64,000 nucleotides of DNA from Rhodocyclaceae bacterium (GCA_020248265.1 JADCHX010000004.1:539473-603472); one strand, 5' to 3'. Positions 18,660 through 29,747 are shown, numbered from the stretch's first letter. Notes: generated by a model from the letters alone, not told the origin. Made by a program: numbers and translations.

Positions 18660-19133
18660 ATGCGCGCAGCAACCCCTGAATCCCGCCGTAGTTCCCCAGC
18701 AGCCGTGTCCTCGGCCGAGCAGCTGGTCCGTGCCACGGGCGCACGCGTCACGCAGGGCCGCATCCTCGTGCTCGAGGTCCTGCAGGCGGCAGGCCGGGCG
18801 TTGACCCACCACGAGATCGAGGCGGCGGTGGCCGGTCCGCTCGACCGGGTCACCGTATACCGGGTGCTCGACTGGCTCACCCGCCAGCAGATCGCGCACA
18901 AGATCCCCGGAGACGACCGGGTGTGGCGGTTCACCATCGCCGGGCAGAAGCAGGCCCACCACCATGCGCACTTCCAGTGCACCGACTGCAGCCAGGTAAT
19001 CTGCCTGGATGACGTCCCCACCACGCTGCGTCCGCGCCTGCCTGCCGGGTATCGATCCGCAGGGGTCGAGGTGACGGTCAAGGGTCAGTGCAAGTCCTGC
19101 GTGCGGCCTGCGCCGCGCCGAGTCAGGCGCTAG
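18660..19133 (+). CDS. zur: Zinc uptake regulator, Fur family
   Basis: This 157-residue Fur-family repressor has a winged-helix N-terminus ([22 protein letters not shown] near 47-68). The metal-binding region is [11 protein letters not shown] (His100-104, Cys107 and Cys110), with the second Cys pair CKSC at 144-147. That pair forms the structural zinc site. The zinc-uptake neighbourhood makes Zur far more likely than Fur or PerR. GGAGG five bases before the ATG sets the start. A longer frame from 18633 lacks this. Confidence 0.9.
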   Translation: MRAATPESRRSSPAAVSSAEQLVRATGARVTQGRILVLEVLQAAGRALTHHEIEAAVAGPLDRVTVYRVLDWLTRQQIAHKIPGDDRVWRFTIAGQKQAHHHAHFQCTDCSQVICLDDVPTTLRPRLPAGYRSAGVEVTVKGQCKSCVRPAPRRVRR

Positions 19134-19249
19134 CGGGCAACGCGAGCGGGCGACGGGCCCTGCAGCCCGCGCGCCTGTCGACCGGATGCCGCGTGCGCGT
19201 TCCATCCCACCCGCATCCACCGTATCGAGTCGACCATCAAGGGCTTGCC

Positions 19250-20278
19250 ATGACCAAATCCAGTACCGGGGCACGGCCGAAGATTCCGGTCACCATCCTT
19301 ACCGGCTTCCTCGGCAGCGGCAAGACGACGCTGCTCAACCGGATCCTGAAAGAGCAGCACGGCCGGCGCATCGCCGTGATCGAGAACGAGTTCGGCGAGG
19401 TGGGCATCGACAACGAGATCCTGCTGCAGAACCCGGAAGAGCAGATCGTCGAGATGAACAACGGCGGCATCTGCTGCACCGTGCGTGGCGACCTGATCCG
19501 CATCCTCGGTGAACTCGAGAAGAAGCACCGCAAGCTGGCCTTCGAACGCGTGATCATCGAGACTACCGGTCTCGCAGACCCTGCACCGGTCGCACAGACG
19601 TTCTTCGTCGACGAGTCGATCAGCGAGGCCTACCTGCTCGACTCGATCGTCACGGTGGTCGATGCGAAGCACGCACCGCTGCAACTCGACGAACACCACG
19701 AAGCCCAGGAGCAGGTCGGATTCGCCGACCGCATCCTGCTCTCGAAGACAGACCTGGTTCCGGAAGAAGAAGTCGTCGCGCTGGTCGAGCGACTGCGGCG
19801 CATGAACCCGCGCGCACCGGTGAAGCGGGTACATTTCGGCGAAGCGGACATCCGCGAACTGCTCGACGTGCGCGGTTTCAACCTGAATTCCATCCTCGAG
19901 ATCGAGCCGGCGTTCCTGGAAGACGTCACGCACGAGCACGACGACGAGATCGGATCTTTCGCCTGGCGCGAAGATCGTCCGTTCGACATGGCGAAGCTCG
20001 AGGGTTTCCTGGACGGCGTGATCCGCTTCTACGGACAGGACCTGCTGCGCTACAAGGGCGTGCTCAATGTCGCCGGCGAGGACACGCGCATGGTGTTCCA
20101 GGGCGTGCACATGATGATGGGCGGTTCTGCCGGCAGGCGCTGGCTGGCCGGCGAGAAGCGCACCAGCACGATGGTGTTCATCGGCCGCAACCTGCCGCGC
20201 GAACTGCTCGAGCAGGGGCTGGCCCTGTGCGTCGAGGGTGCGCCCGAGCCGGTCGCGCCCGGCGCGGCCGTACGTTGA
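19250..20278 (+). CDS. COG0523 GTPase, putative zinc metallochaperone 1
   Basis: This 342-residue G3E GTPase of the CobW/YjiA/ZNG1 type has Walker [10 protein letters not shown] at 19-27, [20 protein letters not shown] and SKTD for guanine recognition. The C-terminal CobW domain contains HDDEIGSF and GDHxR-like [15 protein letters not shown]. The metal motif normally written GCxCC reads GGICC at 72-76, so the first Cys is Gly. Family members are thought to deliver zinc to client enzymes under starvation. The gene follows zur by 116 bp with no terminator seen, and a second paralogue follows after 10 bp. Confidence 0.88.
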   Translation: MTKSSTGARPKIPVTILTGFLGSGKTTLLNRILKEQHGRRIAVIENEFGEVGIDNEILLQNPEEQIVEMNNGGICCTVRGDLIRILGELEKKHRKLAFERVIIETTGLADPAPVAQTFFVDESISEAYLLDSIVTVVDAKHAPLQLDEHHEAQEQVGFADRILLSKTDLVPEEEVVALVERLRRMNPRAPVKRVHFGEADIRELLDVRGFNLNSILEIEPAFLEDVTHEHDDEIGSFAWREDRPFDMAKLEGFLDGVIRFYGQDLLRYKGVLNVAGEDTRMVFQGVHMMMGGSAGRRWLAGEKRTSTMVFIGRNLPRELLEQGLALCVEGAPEPVAPGAAVR

Positions 20279-20288
20279 AGATCCCGCC

Positions 20289-21566
<1,278 letters not shown>

Positions 21567-21647
21567 CTTCAAGACGGCATCCCTGGCACGCTGCACGCCT
21601 GCTGCTGCTCGTGACGCGCGTCGCAAGCCGCGATAACCTCCTCTCTC

Positions 21648-22337
21648 ATGACCGTCCTCGAAGTCAACGCCCTGTCGCACCGCTACGGCAATGCCACCGT
21701 GGTGGAAATGCCTGCCTGGTCGGTCGCGGCGGGGGAGCCGTGGTTGCTGCTGGGCGCCTCGGGCAGCGGCAAGACCACGCTGCTGCACTGCCTGGCTGGC
21801 ATCCTAGTACCGACGCAGGGCTCGGTGAAGGTTGGCGGCACCGAGCTCGGATCGCTGCACGGCTCGGCGCTTGACCGCTTCCGTGGCCGGCACATCGGGC
21901 TGCTGCCGCAGCGCCTGCACCTGATCGACTGCCTCAGCGTGATCGACAACCTGCTGCTGGCGCAGTACGCCGCTGGCCTGCCGCGCGATACCGCGGCTGC
22001 GCGTGGCGCGCTGGAGGCTCTCGGCCTGGCCGGTCGTGCGCACGAGCGCCCGCACCGCCTGTCGTTCGGGCAGCAGCAGCGCGTGGCGCTTGCGCGTGCG
22101 CTGATCAACCGGCCGACGCTGGTGCTGGCAGACGAGCCCACCTCCAACCTCGACGATGCGAACTGCTCGGCGGCGCTCGAGCTGCTGCTCGACCAGGCCA
22201 GCCGCAGCGGCGCGGCGCTGGTGATCGCCACGCACGACCAGCGGGTCAAGGGGCGCATCGAGCGGCGGGTGGAACTGGTCGGCGGGAAAGCGGTCGCCGG
22301 CATGGATCTCGCTGTCGGACAGGTGGTCCCGGCATGA
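21648..22337 (+). CDS. ABC transporter ATPase, LolD/MacB type, second zinc-linked system
   Basis: This 229-residue ATPase has Walker A GASGSGKTT at 36-44, signature LSFGQQQRV, Walker B LVLADEPTSNLD and HDQR. It belongs to the LolD/MacB/FtsE group. Its stop overlaps the permease start (ATGA). The trio ATPase, permease and DUF3299 protein matches the order of P. aeruginosa PA4064-PA4066 and of part of the Vibrio zrg locus, which are linked to zinc limitation. That comparison is from memory of gene order. No operator-like repeat lies directly upstream, so it may be read from zur. Confidence 0.85.
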   Translation: MTVLEVNALSHRYGNATVVEMPAWSVAAGEPWLLLGASGSGKTTLLHCLAGILVPTQGSVKVGGTELGSLHGSALDRFRGRHIGLLPQRLHLIDCLSVIDNLLLAQYAAGLPRDTAAARGALEALGLAGRAHERPHRLSFGQQQRVALARALINRPTLVLADEPTSNLDDANCSAALELLLDQASRSGAALVIATHDQRVKGRIERRVELVGGKAVAGMDLAVGQVVPA

Positions 22338-23782
22338 ACCTGTTTACCCTCGCGGTGGCTTACCTGCGCTCGCGCATGCTCGCCTCGGTCCTGCAGGTCC
22401 TGCTGCTTGCCATCGGGCTGGCATCGATCGTCGTGATGCTGCTGGTCAGTACGCAGCTGGCCGACCGGGTCGAGCGCGATACGAAGGGCATCGACCTGGT
22501 GGTCGGTGCCAAGGGCAGTCCGCTGCAACTGGTCCTGTCGTCGGTGTTCCATGTCGACTCGCCGACCGGCAACATCCCGTATGCCGAGGCGATGAAGCTG
22601 AGCCGGCATCCGCTGGTGAAGAAGGCGATCCCGCTGGCGCTCGGCGACACCTGGCGCGGATACCGCATCGTCGGCACCGAGCATGCACTGGTCGAGCACT
22701 ATGGTGCGTCGCTCGCGTCCGGCAGGCTCTGGTCGGGCCAGATGCAGGCGGTGGTCGGTGCCGAGGCCGCGCGCGCCGGCGGGGCCGGTGGCTCGCCGCT
22801 CAAGCTTGGCGACACCATCGTCGGCTCGCATGGCCTGGTCGACGGCGGCGCGGCGCATGACGAACACCCGTATGAAGTGGTCGGCATCCTGGCGCCCACC
22901 GGTGGCGTGATCGATCGGCTGGTCCTGGTAAGCGTCGAGACCGTCTGGGACGTGCACCCGCTTCCGCCGGGTGCGGTGGCCATGGCACCCGGTTCACCGG
23001 CCCCCGCGCCGGCTCCGACAGCCGGGGCAGCGCCGGCGCGGGACGACGGCCATGGTCATGCGGGTCACTCCCATGCCCGTCCGGCCGCGAAGGCAGGCGC
23101 GAAGCCGCATTCGCATTCGCATTCACATGCGCCTGCGCACGACCACCCGCACGACGGCCCGACCGGCGACGCGGCCTCGGCCGGCAGCCCCGGTGGTGAT
23201 GTCGCTGGCGCCGGCAGCAGCACGAAGCCTGCGCCCGGGCGCGAACTGACGGCACTGCTCATCCAGTATTCCTCGCCGATGGCCGCTGCCCAGTTGCCAC
23301 GCCTGGTCAATGCGGGGACCGCGATGCAGGCAGCTTCGCCGGCGGCCGAGAGCGTCCGCCTGAACCGACTGGTCGGGGTGGGCGTCGAGACGCTGCGCGT
23401 GTTCGCCTGGGTGCTGCTGGTCGCTGCGGGCCTCGCACTGTTCATCAGCCTGTACGGCGCCCTGTCCGAGCGCAGCCGCGACCTCGCGATGCTGCGGGTG
23501 CTCGGCATCCGCCGCCGCGCGCTGCTCGCGCTGATGCTGCTCGAAGGCCTGCTGCTGTGCGCGGCCGGGGGGGCGATCGGGTTGCTGGCGGGCCACGGGC
23601 TGACCGAATGGCTGGCCCGCAGCGTGCCCGCGCTGTCACAGTGGGCGCTCACCGGGTGGACCCTCGCGCCTGGCGAGGGCTGGCTGGTCGCCCTGGCGCT
23701 GCTGATCGGCGGCGTTGCCTCCATGCTGCCCGCGGTGCTAGCCTACCGGACCGATATCGCGAAAGTGCTCGCCCGGGGCTGA
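22334..23782 (+). CDS. FtsX/MacB-type ABC permease with His-rich periplasmic loop
   Basis: The 482-residue permease has TM1 near 15-40, a large extracytoplasmic domain (about 45-350) and three C-terminal helices from about 355, ending MLPAVLAYRTDIAKVLARG. Inside the outer domain, residues about 236-277 carry eleven His (for example HGHAGHSH, PHSHSHSH, HDHPHDG), flanked by Pro/Ala/Gly-rich linkers. The insert looks added to an otherwise standard MacB_PCD fold and is consistent with zinc capture in the periplasm. Whether this type imports zinc or supports it indirectly is not settled. Confidence 0.85.
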   Translation: MNLFTLAVAYLRSRMLASVLQVLLLAIGLASIVVMLLVSTQLADRVERDTKGIDLVVGAKGSPLQLVLSSVFHVDSPTGNIPYAEAMKLSRHPLVKKAIPLALGDTWRGYRIVGTEHALVEHYGASLASGRLWSGQMQAVVGAEAARAGGAGGSPLKLGDTIVGSHGLVDGGAAHDEHPYEVVGILAPTGGVIDRLVLVSVETVWDVHPLPPGAVAMAPGSPAPAPAPTAGAAPARDDGHGHAGHSHARPAAKAGAKPHSHSHSHAPAHDHPHDGPTGDAASAGSPGGDVAGAGSSTKPAPGRELTALLIQYSSPMAAAQLPRLVNAGTAMQAASPAAESVRLNRLVGVGVETLRVFAWVLLVAAGLALFISLYGALSERSRDLAMLRVLGIRRRALLALMLLEGLLLCAAGGAIGLLAGHGLTEWLARSVPALSQWALTGWTLAPGEGWLVALALLIGGVASMLPAVLAYRTDIAKVLARG

Positions 23783-23845
23783 CGCCGCGAGCGCGGCTTC
23801 GCCGCTACGTGCCGTTGCCTGCCGGGCCACCGAGGATTCAATCCG

Positions 23846-24355
23846 ATGTCCACGTTCAAATGGTTGCCCTGGGTCGTGCTGGTTGCGCTCGCCGCGCCGG
23901 CCGCGCTCGCGTTCAAGACGCCGACGCGCGACGAGGCGGTGTTCACGTCGCCGATCCCGCAGCAGTTCCAGCAGAAGGCGATCGACGAGAAGAACGGCAC
24001 GCTGTCCTGGCGCACGCTGGCGCAGGTCGAGACGGTGAAGCAGCGCGACAAGTTCGTGCCGCAGTTCAGTCCGGCGGTGCTGGCCCTGGACAACCGGCCG
24101 GTACGCCTGCAGGGCTTCATGATGCCGCTGACCGCGGGTGACCAGCACAAGACCTTCCTGCTCAGCGCGCAATCGCCGAGTTGCCCGTTCTGCCTGCCGG
24201 GCGGGCCTGATTCCCTGGTCGAGGTGCAGGCGCGCGCGCCGATGCGCTTCGGCGAGGAGCCTGTCATCCTCGCCGGCCGGCTGCAACTGCTGCGCAACGA
24301 TCCGGGCGGGATGTACTACCGCCTGGTGGATGCGACGCCGGTGGTCGCGCGCTAG
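23846..24355 (+). CDS. DUF3299 periplasmic protein
   Basis: This 169-residue product has a cleavable-looking signal (WLPWVVLVALAAPAALAF) and a DUF3299 domain: LSWRTLAQVETV, then VRLQGFMMPLTAGDQHKTF and SPSCPFCLPGGPDSLVEV. A CxxC-type pair (CPFC) lies near residue 113. The family accompanies the LolD/MacB-like transporter in zinc-starvation loci and has no proven role. It closes the unit, and a strong intrinsic terminator lies 25 bp after its stop. Confidence 0.82.
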   Translation: MSTFKWLPWVVLVALAAPAALAFKTPTRDEAVFTSPIPQQFQQKAIDEKNGTLSWRTLAQVETVKQRDKFVPQFSPAVLALDNRPVRLQGFMMPLTAGDQHKTFLLSAQSPSCPFCLPGGPDSLVEVQARAPMRFGEEPVILAGRLQLLRNDPGGMYYRLVDATPVVAR

Positions 24356-24379
24356 CACTGCGCGGTCCGATCGCCCTCG

Positions 24380-24405
24380 AAGGGGAGCCGCCGGCTCCCC
24401 TTTTT
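24380..24405 (+). terminator. Intrinsic terminator after the DUF3299 gene
   Basis: A perfect 10-bp stem (AAGGGGAGCC with GGCTCCCCTT) with a GCC loop is followed by TTTTT. It separates the zur-to-DUF3299 unit from the receptor gene. Confidence 0.9.
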
Positions 24406-24447
24406 GCTGCCCGGTCGCCGAGCTGTGCGCCTGCAGTGCGTTGCATT

Positions 24448-24493
24448 CGCAATCGCGTTGCATTATCTTGCTGACAAATGCAACATGATTGCA
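24448..24493. promoter_or_regulatory. Two proposed Zur operators upstream of the TonB receptor
   Basis: CGCAA-TCGCG-TTGCA (24448-24462) and TGCAA-CATGA-TTGCA (24479-24493) have centres 31 bp apart, about three helical turns. Both match the repeat seen at the other zinc units, and this is the only unit with two perfect copies. The second lies 45 bp before the receptor ATG. Confidence 0.68.
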
Positions 24494-24537
24494 CACAACG
24501 AACGGGTTGCGCCGGGTGCGCACCAGGGGGAATGCAG

Positions 24538-26586
24538 ATGTCCACGCACGCTCGGTCCAGAATGGCTGCAATGATTGCCGGCGCACTCGCCTGCACGAAC
24601 GCTTCCGGTCAGTCGGCGCAGCCGCAGGCTGCGCCGCGACCGGTGGTCGAACTGCCACCGGTGGTGGTCACCGCGAATCCGCTGGGCAGCGCGCTGTTCG
24701 ACCTCGCCATGCCGATCACCGTGCTGCAGGGCGAGGCGCTGCGCCAGCGCCTCGCGCCTTCGCTGGGCGAGACGATCAACGGCGAGCCAGGCATTTCGTC
24801 GAGCTACTTCGGGCCGGGAGCGAGCCGGCCGGTGATCCGCGGCCTCGATGGCGAGCGCATCCGCATCCTGACCAACGGCGTGGCCAACCTCGATGCCTCG
24901 GGCACCAGCGTCGACCATGCGGTCTCGATCGATCCGCTGCTGGTCGACCGCATCGAGGTCGTGCGCGGGCCGGCGGCCGTCCTGTACGGCGGTTCCGCGG
25001 TCGGCGGCGTGGTCAACGTAATAGACAGCCGCATCGCGACCGAGAACAATCCGCGCGGCGTCACCGGTGCGGTCGACACACGCTTCGGGTCGAACGACCG
25101 CGAGAAGGCGGTGACGGGCCGGGTCGACTTCGGCCTGGAAGGTGGCCTCAACCTGCACTTCGATGCGTTCCGGCGCGATACGGACGACCTGCGCATCCCC
25201 GGCTTCGCGCGTTCGGCCCGCCTGCGTGCGACCACGCCGCCGCCCAGTGGCGTCGAGACCACCGGCACGCTGGTGAACAGTTCGACCCGGTCGGACGGCG
25301 GCGCGGTGGGGGCATCCTATGTCTGGGCGCAGGGCTACTTCGGCGGCAGCGTATCCACCCTGAACTCGACCTACGGCGCGGTGCAGGAGCCGGAAGTGTC
25401 GATCAAGCTCGACCAGACCCGGATCGACCTCGCCGGCGAACGCCGGGACATCGCCGCGTTCGAGGCGGTGCGCTTCAAGTTCGGCCGCAGCAGCTACCGG
25501 CATGCAGAGATCGATGCCGGCACCGTCGGCACCGTGTTCCGCAACCAGGGCTTCGACATGCGGGTCGAGGCGCTGCACAAGCCGATCGGTCCCTTCCGCG
25601 GCACCATCGGCTTCCAGTCGACCCGTTTCGAGTTCGAGGCGGTGGGCGACGAGGCCTTCCTGCCCCGGACGTCGAACCGTACCAACGGCGTGTTCCTGTT
25701 CGAGGAAGTGAAGATCGACGCACTGACGCTGCAGGCGGGTGGCCGCCTGGAGCGGAACAGCGTCGGCGCGCTGGACGACCCGAACTTCGGCCCGGCGGAG
25801 ACGCGCAACTTCACCGCGAAGAGCGCATCGGTCGGTGGCGTGTACAGCCTGAACCGGGCGTATGCGGTCGCGCTCAACCTGTCGCGCACCGAGCGTGCGC
25901 CCAACTACCAGGAACTGTTCGCGAACGGCCCGCACATCGCGACCAACGCGTTCGAGATCGGCAACCGCTCGTTCGGGCTTGAGGTTTCGAATGCGGTCGA
26001 CCTGACGCTGCGCAAGCGCGAAGGGCGCGTGACCGGCAGTGCCGGCGTGTTCTACAACCGTTTCTCCAATTTCATCGCGCTGGTGTCGGATGCGACATTC
26101 GTCGACCCGGATGCCGCACGTAACCTGCCCGGGCTGCGCTACACCGGCGTACCCGCGGCGTTCAAGGGCGCCGAAGCCTCTGCGCGCACGTTGCTTGTCG
26201 ATCGTCCTTACCGGATCGCGCTCGAATTCAAGGGCGACATCACCCGCGCCGAGAACACGGACACTGGCCAACCGTTGCCGCGCATCTCGCCGATGCGTAT
26301 CGGTGGCGGGCTTTCGTTCGAACAGGGTCCGCTGACCGCCCGCCTGGATGCGATGCGCGTGCGCGGGCAGGATCGCGTGTCCGCAGATGAACGGCCGACC
26401 GACGGCTACACGATGGTGAACGCGAGCGTCGGCTACCGGATGAGCGTGCCCATGGCGAAGCTCGACCTGTTCCTGCGCGGCGTGAACCTGCTCAACCAGG
26501 AAGCTCGCAACCATGTGTCGTTCATCAAGGATCTCGCGCCTTACGGCCGGCGCGGCATCGTGGCAGGGCTGCGCGGGACTTTCTGA
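24538..26586 (+). CDS. znuD: TonB-dependent outer-membrane receptor, ZnuD-like
   Basis: This 682-residue receptor has a signal peptide (MAAMIAGALACTNASGQSA), the TonB-box-like VVVTA, a plug domain with GASRPVIRGLDGERIRIL and VEVVRGP-like IEVVRGPAAVLYGG, and a beta-barrel ending in ..GLRGTF with a terminal Phe. The start at 24538 has AGGGGGA six bases upstream. Earlier in-frame codons fall inside the second operator repeat. Context makes zinc or a zinc chelate the likely cargo. The long His-rich surface loops known from Neisseria ZnuD are not evident. Confidence 0.85.
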   Translation: MSTHARSRMAAMIAGALACTNASGQSAQPQAAPRPVVELPPVVVTANPLGSALFDLAMPITVLQGEALRQRLAPSLGETINGEPGISSSYFGPGASRPVIRGLDGERIRILTNGVANLDASGTSVDHAVSIDPLLVDRIEVVRGPAAVLYGGSAVGGVVNVIDSRIATENNPRGVTGAVDTRFGSNDREKAVTGRVDFGLEGGLNLHFDAFRRDTDDLRIPGFARSARLRATTPPPSGVETTGTLVNSSTRSDGGAVGASYVWAQGYFGGSVSTLNSTYGAVQEPEVSIKLDQTRIDLAGERRDIAAFEAVRFKFGRSSYRHAEIDAGTVGTVFRNQGFDMRVEALHKPIGPFRGTIGFQSTRFEFEAVGDEAFLPRTSNRTNGVFLFEEVKIDALTLQAGGRLERNSVGALDDPNFGPAETRNFTAKSASVGGVYSLNRAYAVALNLSRTERAPNYQELFANGPHIATNAFEIGNRSFGLEVSNAVDLTLRKREGRVTGSAGVFYNRFSNFIALVSDATFVDPDAARNLPGLRYTGVPAAFKGAEASARTLLVDRPYRIALEFKGDITRAENTDTGQPLPRISPMRIGGGLSFEQGPLTARLDAMRVRGQDRVSADERPTDGYTMVNASVGYRMSVPMAKLDLFLRGVNLLNQEARNHVSFIKDLAPYGRRGIVAGLRGTF

Positions 26587-26645
26587 CCGGGCCGTACACC
26601 TTCGCCGGACGGCGGCCGCCAGCCGGTCGCGAGTGTCCGGCTGCG

Positions 26646-26651
26646 TATAAT
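26646..26651 (+). promoter_or_regulatory. TATAAT -10-like element before hslV
   Basis: A perfect TATAAT lies 30 bp before hslV. No good -35 is found 16-18 bp upstream and no sigma-32 pattern is obvious, so this is a weak call. Confidence 0.3.
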
Positions 26652-26680
26652 CCAGGACCAGACCTGTCCGGCCCAGCACC

Positions 26681-27229
26681 ATGCAGCAGTTCGAAGGCAC
26701 GACCATCCTTTCCGTCCGCCGCGGCCCGATCGTCGCGCTCGGTGGTGACGGCCAGGTGACGCTCGGCAACATCGTGATCAAGTCGACCGCTCGCAAGGTG
26801 CGCCGGCTGTACCACGAGAAGATCCTCGCCGGCTTCGCCGGCGGTACGGCCGATGCCTTCACGCTGTTCGAACGGTTCGAAGCCAAGCTCGAAAAGCACC
26901 AGGGCCACCTGCTGCGCTCGGCGGTCGAGCTGGCGAAGGACTGGCGCACCGACCGCGTGCTGCGCCGGCTCGAGGCGATGCTCGCCATCGCCGATCGCGA
27001 CCACTCGCTGGTGATCACTGGTGCCGGTGACGTGCTCGAACCGGAGCATGGCATCGTCGCGATCGGCAGCGGCGGTGCCTATGCGCAGGCCGCCGCCCGC
27101 GCGCTGCTGCAGTCCACCGACCTGGCGCCGGCCGAGGTGGTGAAGCGCTCGCTGTCGATCGCGGGCGAGATCTGCATCTACACCAACCAGAACCACGTGA
27201 TCGAAGAGCTTCCCGGCCCCGCGGCCTGA
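26681..27229 (+). CDS. hslV: ATP-dependent protease subunit HslV
   Basis: HslV is the peptidase ring of the HslUV heat-shock protease. The 182-residue protein has [15 protein letters not shown]. Cleavage before Thr7 would expose the catalytic threonine, as in homologues with a short propeptide. [17 protein letters not shown] and the C-terminal [11 protein letters not shown] are diagnostic. hslU starts 32 bp downstream. Confidence 0.96.
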   Translation: MQQFEGTTILSVRRGPIVALGGDGQVTLGNIVIKSTARKVRRLYHEKILAGFAGGTADAFTLFERFEAKLEKHQGHLLRSAVELAKDWRTDRVLRRLEAMLAIADRDHSLVITGAGDVLEPEHGIVAIGSGGAYAQAAARALLQSTDLAPAEVVKRSLSIAGEICIYTNQNHVIEELPGPAA

Positions 27230-27261
27230 TGCCGGCCCCGACCTATGGGCATGACCAAATC

Positions 27262-28611
27262 ATGAGCGCAATGACCCCGCAGGAAATCGTCCATGAACTC
27301 GACAAGCACATCGTCGGGCAGCATGCGGCCAAGCGTGCGGTGGCGATCGCGCTGCGCAACCGCTGGCGGCGGGCACAGGTCGACGAATCCCTGCGCCACG
27401 AGATCACGCCGAAGAACATCCTGATGATCGGCCCGACCGGTGTCGGCAAGACCGAGATCGCACGCCGGCTCGCGCGGCTGGCGGATGCCCCTTTCATCAA
27501 GGTCGAGGCAACGAAGTTCACCGAGGTTGGCTATGTCGGCCGTGACGTCGACACGATCATCCGCGACCTCGCCGAAGCTGCAATCAAGCAGGGGCGCGAG
27601 GCCGAAATGCGCCGGATGCGCCACCGGGCCTCGGATGCCGCCGAGGAACGCGTGCTCGATGCGCTGCTGCCACCGGCACGCGATATCGGCTTCCAGGCCG
27701 ACGTGTCCGAGCGCGGCGACCGCAGCGACCGCAATTCGAGCACCCGGCAGAAGTTCCGCAAGATGCTGCGCGAGGGTGCGCTCGACGACAAGGAGATCGA
27801 GATCGACGTCGCGGCGGTCAACCCGCAGATGGAGATCATGGCGCCACCCGGGATGGAGGAACTCACCTCGCAGATCCAGGGCATGTTCCACAACATGGGC
27901 GGTATACGTCGCAAGACCCGCACGCTGCGCATCCGCGAGGCGATGCGCCTGCTGACCGACGAAGAGGCGTCGAAGCTGGTCAACGACGACGAACTGAAGC
28001 AGCGCGCGCTGACCAATGTCGAGCAGAACGGCATCGTGTTCATCGACGAGTTCGACAAGATTGCCACGCGCAGCGAGGGTTCGGGTGTAGACGTGTCGCG
28101 CCAGGGCGTGCAGCGCGACCTGTTGCCTCTGGTCGAGGGCACGGCCGTTACGACCAAGTACGGGATGATCCGCACCGACCATATCCTGTTCATCGCCAGC
28201 GGTGCGTTCCACCTCACCCGGCCGTCCGACCTGATCCCGGAGATGCAGGGGCGGTTCCCGATCCGCGTCGAACTCGATTCGCTGACCGTCGGCGACTTCG
28301 AGCAGATACTGACCGCGACCGACGCCTGCCTTACACGCCAGTACGAGGCGCTCATGCACACCGAGGGCGTGGCCCTGGCGTTCCGCCCGGATGGCATACG
28401 CCGTCTGGCCGAGATCGCCTGGCAGGTGAACGAGCGGGTGGAGAACATCGGTGCGCGGCGGCTCTACACGGTGATGGAGAAACTGCTCGAAGAACTCTCG
28501 TTCAGCGCACCGAAGCAGTCCGGCGATACCGTGGTGATCGATGCACCGTACGTTGACGCCCGCCTGAAGGACCTCGCCGGCAGCGAGGATCTCGCCCGGT
28601 ACGTGCTGTAA
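27262..28611 (+). CDS. hslU: HslU unfoldase ATPase
   Basis: HslU is the AAA+ partner of HslV. The 449-residue protein has Walker [10 protein letters not shown] at 57-65, the pore-loop motif GYVGRD, the family I domain, and Walker [11 protein letters not shown]. The start at 27262 ([10 protein letters not shown]) matches the E. coli N-terminus. An upstream in-frame ATG at 27229 overlaps the hslV stop and is less likely. It ends in RYVL, the C-terminus that inserts into HslV. Confidence 0.96.
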   Translation: MSAMTPQEIVHELDKHIVGQHAAKRAVAIALRNRWRRAQVDESLRHEITPKNILMIGPTGVGKTEIARRLARLADAPFIKVEATKFTEVGYVGRDVDTIIRDLAEAAIKQGREAEMRRMRHRASDAAEERVLDALLPPARDIGFQADVSERGDRSDRNSSTRQKFRKMLREGALDDKEIEIDVAAVNPQMEIMAPPGMEELTSQIQGMFHNMGGIRRKTRTLRIREAMRLLTDEEASKLVNDDELKQRALTNVEQNGIVFIDEFDKIATRSEGSGVDVSRQGVQRDLLPLVEGTAVTTKYGMIRTDHILFIASGAFHLTRPSDLIPEMQGRFPIRVELDSLTVGDFEQILTATDACLTRQYEALMHTEGVALAFRPDGIRRLAEIAWQVNERVENIGARRLYTVMEKLLEELSFSAPKQSGDTVVIDAPYVDARLKDLAGSEDLARYVL

Positions 28612-28618
28612 CGGCTGT

Positions 28619-28639
28619 CCGGGCAGGAGCGCCGCCCGG
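28619..28639. terminator. Weak hairpin between convergent hslU and rlpA
   Basis: CCGGGC pairs with GCCCGG around a 9-nt loop in the 29-bp gap between the two convergent genes. There is no T tract on either side, so terminator function is uncertain. Confidence 0.3.
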
Positions 28640-28640
28640 C

Positions 28641-29747
28641 CTAGCGCACGGCCAGGACCGGCTTGATGTTGAGCCTGCGCATCAGCGATTCTGCCGCAGC
28701 GCGTGCCTCGCGCTCGTTGGCGTAGGGGCCGATGTGTATCCGATGCAGGCCGCGCGACTGGTGGACGTGGGCGAGCTTCGATGCGTCGCCGAGTTCCGGG
28801 CGGATACGCCCGATGAAGGTCTCGGCATTGTTCCGGTCACCGAACGCGCCCAGTTGCAGGAATACGCCGCCGGACTCCGCAGCCAGCGGTAGCGCACCCG
28901 TGCGTGCCGGGAGTTCGTCCGGGCTGGCTGGTGCCGTCGCGGCGGCGGGCGGCGCGGGAAGTGCTGCCTCGGCGAGGGGCTGCGATGGCTGGCGGGGTAC
29001 GACCGTCGGCGCCGCCGTCCGTGGCGCCGGTGCGCGCGAAGCCAGGTTCGAGGTGTCGGCCGGCCAGTTGATCCCGGGGATCAGTTTCTCGACATCGACG
29101 GTCGCGCTGCCGGCTTCGACATAACCGAGCCGGAACGCTGCCGCGTAGGACAGATCGATCAGCCGCTCGCCGATGAACGGGCCCCGGTCGTTGATCCGTA
29201 CGACCACCTGCCTGCCGTTGGCGACGTTGGTCACGCGCACATAGCTCGGGATCGGCAGCGTCGGGTGGGCGCCAGTCATCTCGTACATGTTGTACACCTC
29301 GCCCGACGAGGTCTTCTGCGCGTGGTATCGCTTGCCGTACCAGGTGGCGACGCCGCGCGCGCGATACGGTACCCGTTCGGTCATCGGCGTGTAGCTGCGG
29401 CCGAAGACCACGTATGGCCGGTTGGCGAACCGGTGCAGCGGCTCGCTGCGTGGCTCGGCATCCGGGATGGTGTCGAGGTTCGGCGGTGGATTGTCGCCTG
29501 GGCCATCGTCGAGGTAGAACGCTCCGCCACGACGGGAGGTCGTTTTTGCCGGCGGTCGTACGGCGGCGGGCGGTGGCCGCACGGCGGCATCGTCGACGGC
29601 AGTACCTGCGCTCTTGGCGGTTCCCGGGGCAGGTCCGGTGGATGCGCAACCAGCTGCAGCCATTGCGGCGGTGACCGCCAGCGCCAGCACGGCGTGCCGC
29701 TCCGGCGCGGCCTGCGACCGCGTCGGGGCGATCGGTGTGCGGTTCAT
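28641..29747 (-). CDS. rlpA: RlpA septal-ring lipoprotein with SPOR domain
   Basis: RlpA is an outer-membrane lipoprotein that cleaves denuded glycan strands. The 368-residue protein has a lipobox with Cys34 (AAAGC). Its double-psi beta-barrel has ATWYGKRYHAQKTSSGEVYN and RINDRGPFIGERLIDLSY. A Pro/Ala linker leads to a C-terminal SPOR domain (FLQLGAFGDRNNAETFIGRI to the end). The start overlaps the rodA stop (ATGA). It is the last gene of the elongation operon. A much longer open frame upstream is rodA read out of frame. Confidence 0.93.
   Translation of the reverse strand: MNRTPIAPTRSQAAPERHAVLALAVTAAMAAAGCASTGPAPGTAKSAGTAVDDAAVRPPPAAVRPPAKTTSRRGGAFYLDDGPGDNPPPNLDTIPDAEPRSEPLHRFANRPYVVFGRSYTPMTERVPYRARGVATWYGKRYHAQKTSSGEVYNMYEMTGAHPTLPIPSYVRVTNVANGRQVVVRINDRGPFIGERLIDLSYAAAFRLGYVEAGSATVDVEKLIPGINWPADTSNLASRAPAPRTAAPTVVPRQPSQPLAEAALPAPPAAATAPASPDELPARTGALPLAAESGGVFLQLGAFGDRNNAETFIGRIRPELGDASKLAHVHQSRGLHRIHIGPYANEREARAAAESLMRRLNIKPVLAVR

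Noticed and set aside
16484-19081. 865-residue minus-strand open frame opposite znuB, znuA and zur
   Set aside because: Long antisense frames are common in GC-rich DNA; the product is low-complexity Arg/His/Gln-rich and opposes well-supported genes.
21567-21647. Zur-type repeat before the LolD/MacB-like ABC genes
   Set aside because: None found; the unit is more likely read from the zur promoter.
24463-27054. 863-residue minus-strand open frame opposite the TonB receptor and hslV
   Set aside because: Same reasoning: it mirrors the codon bias of real genes and has no recognisable domain.
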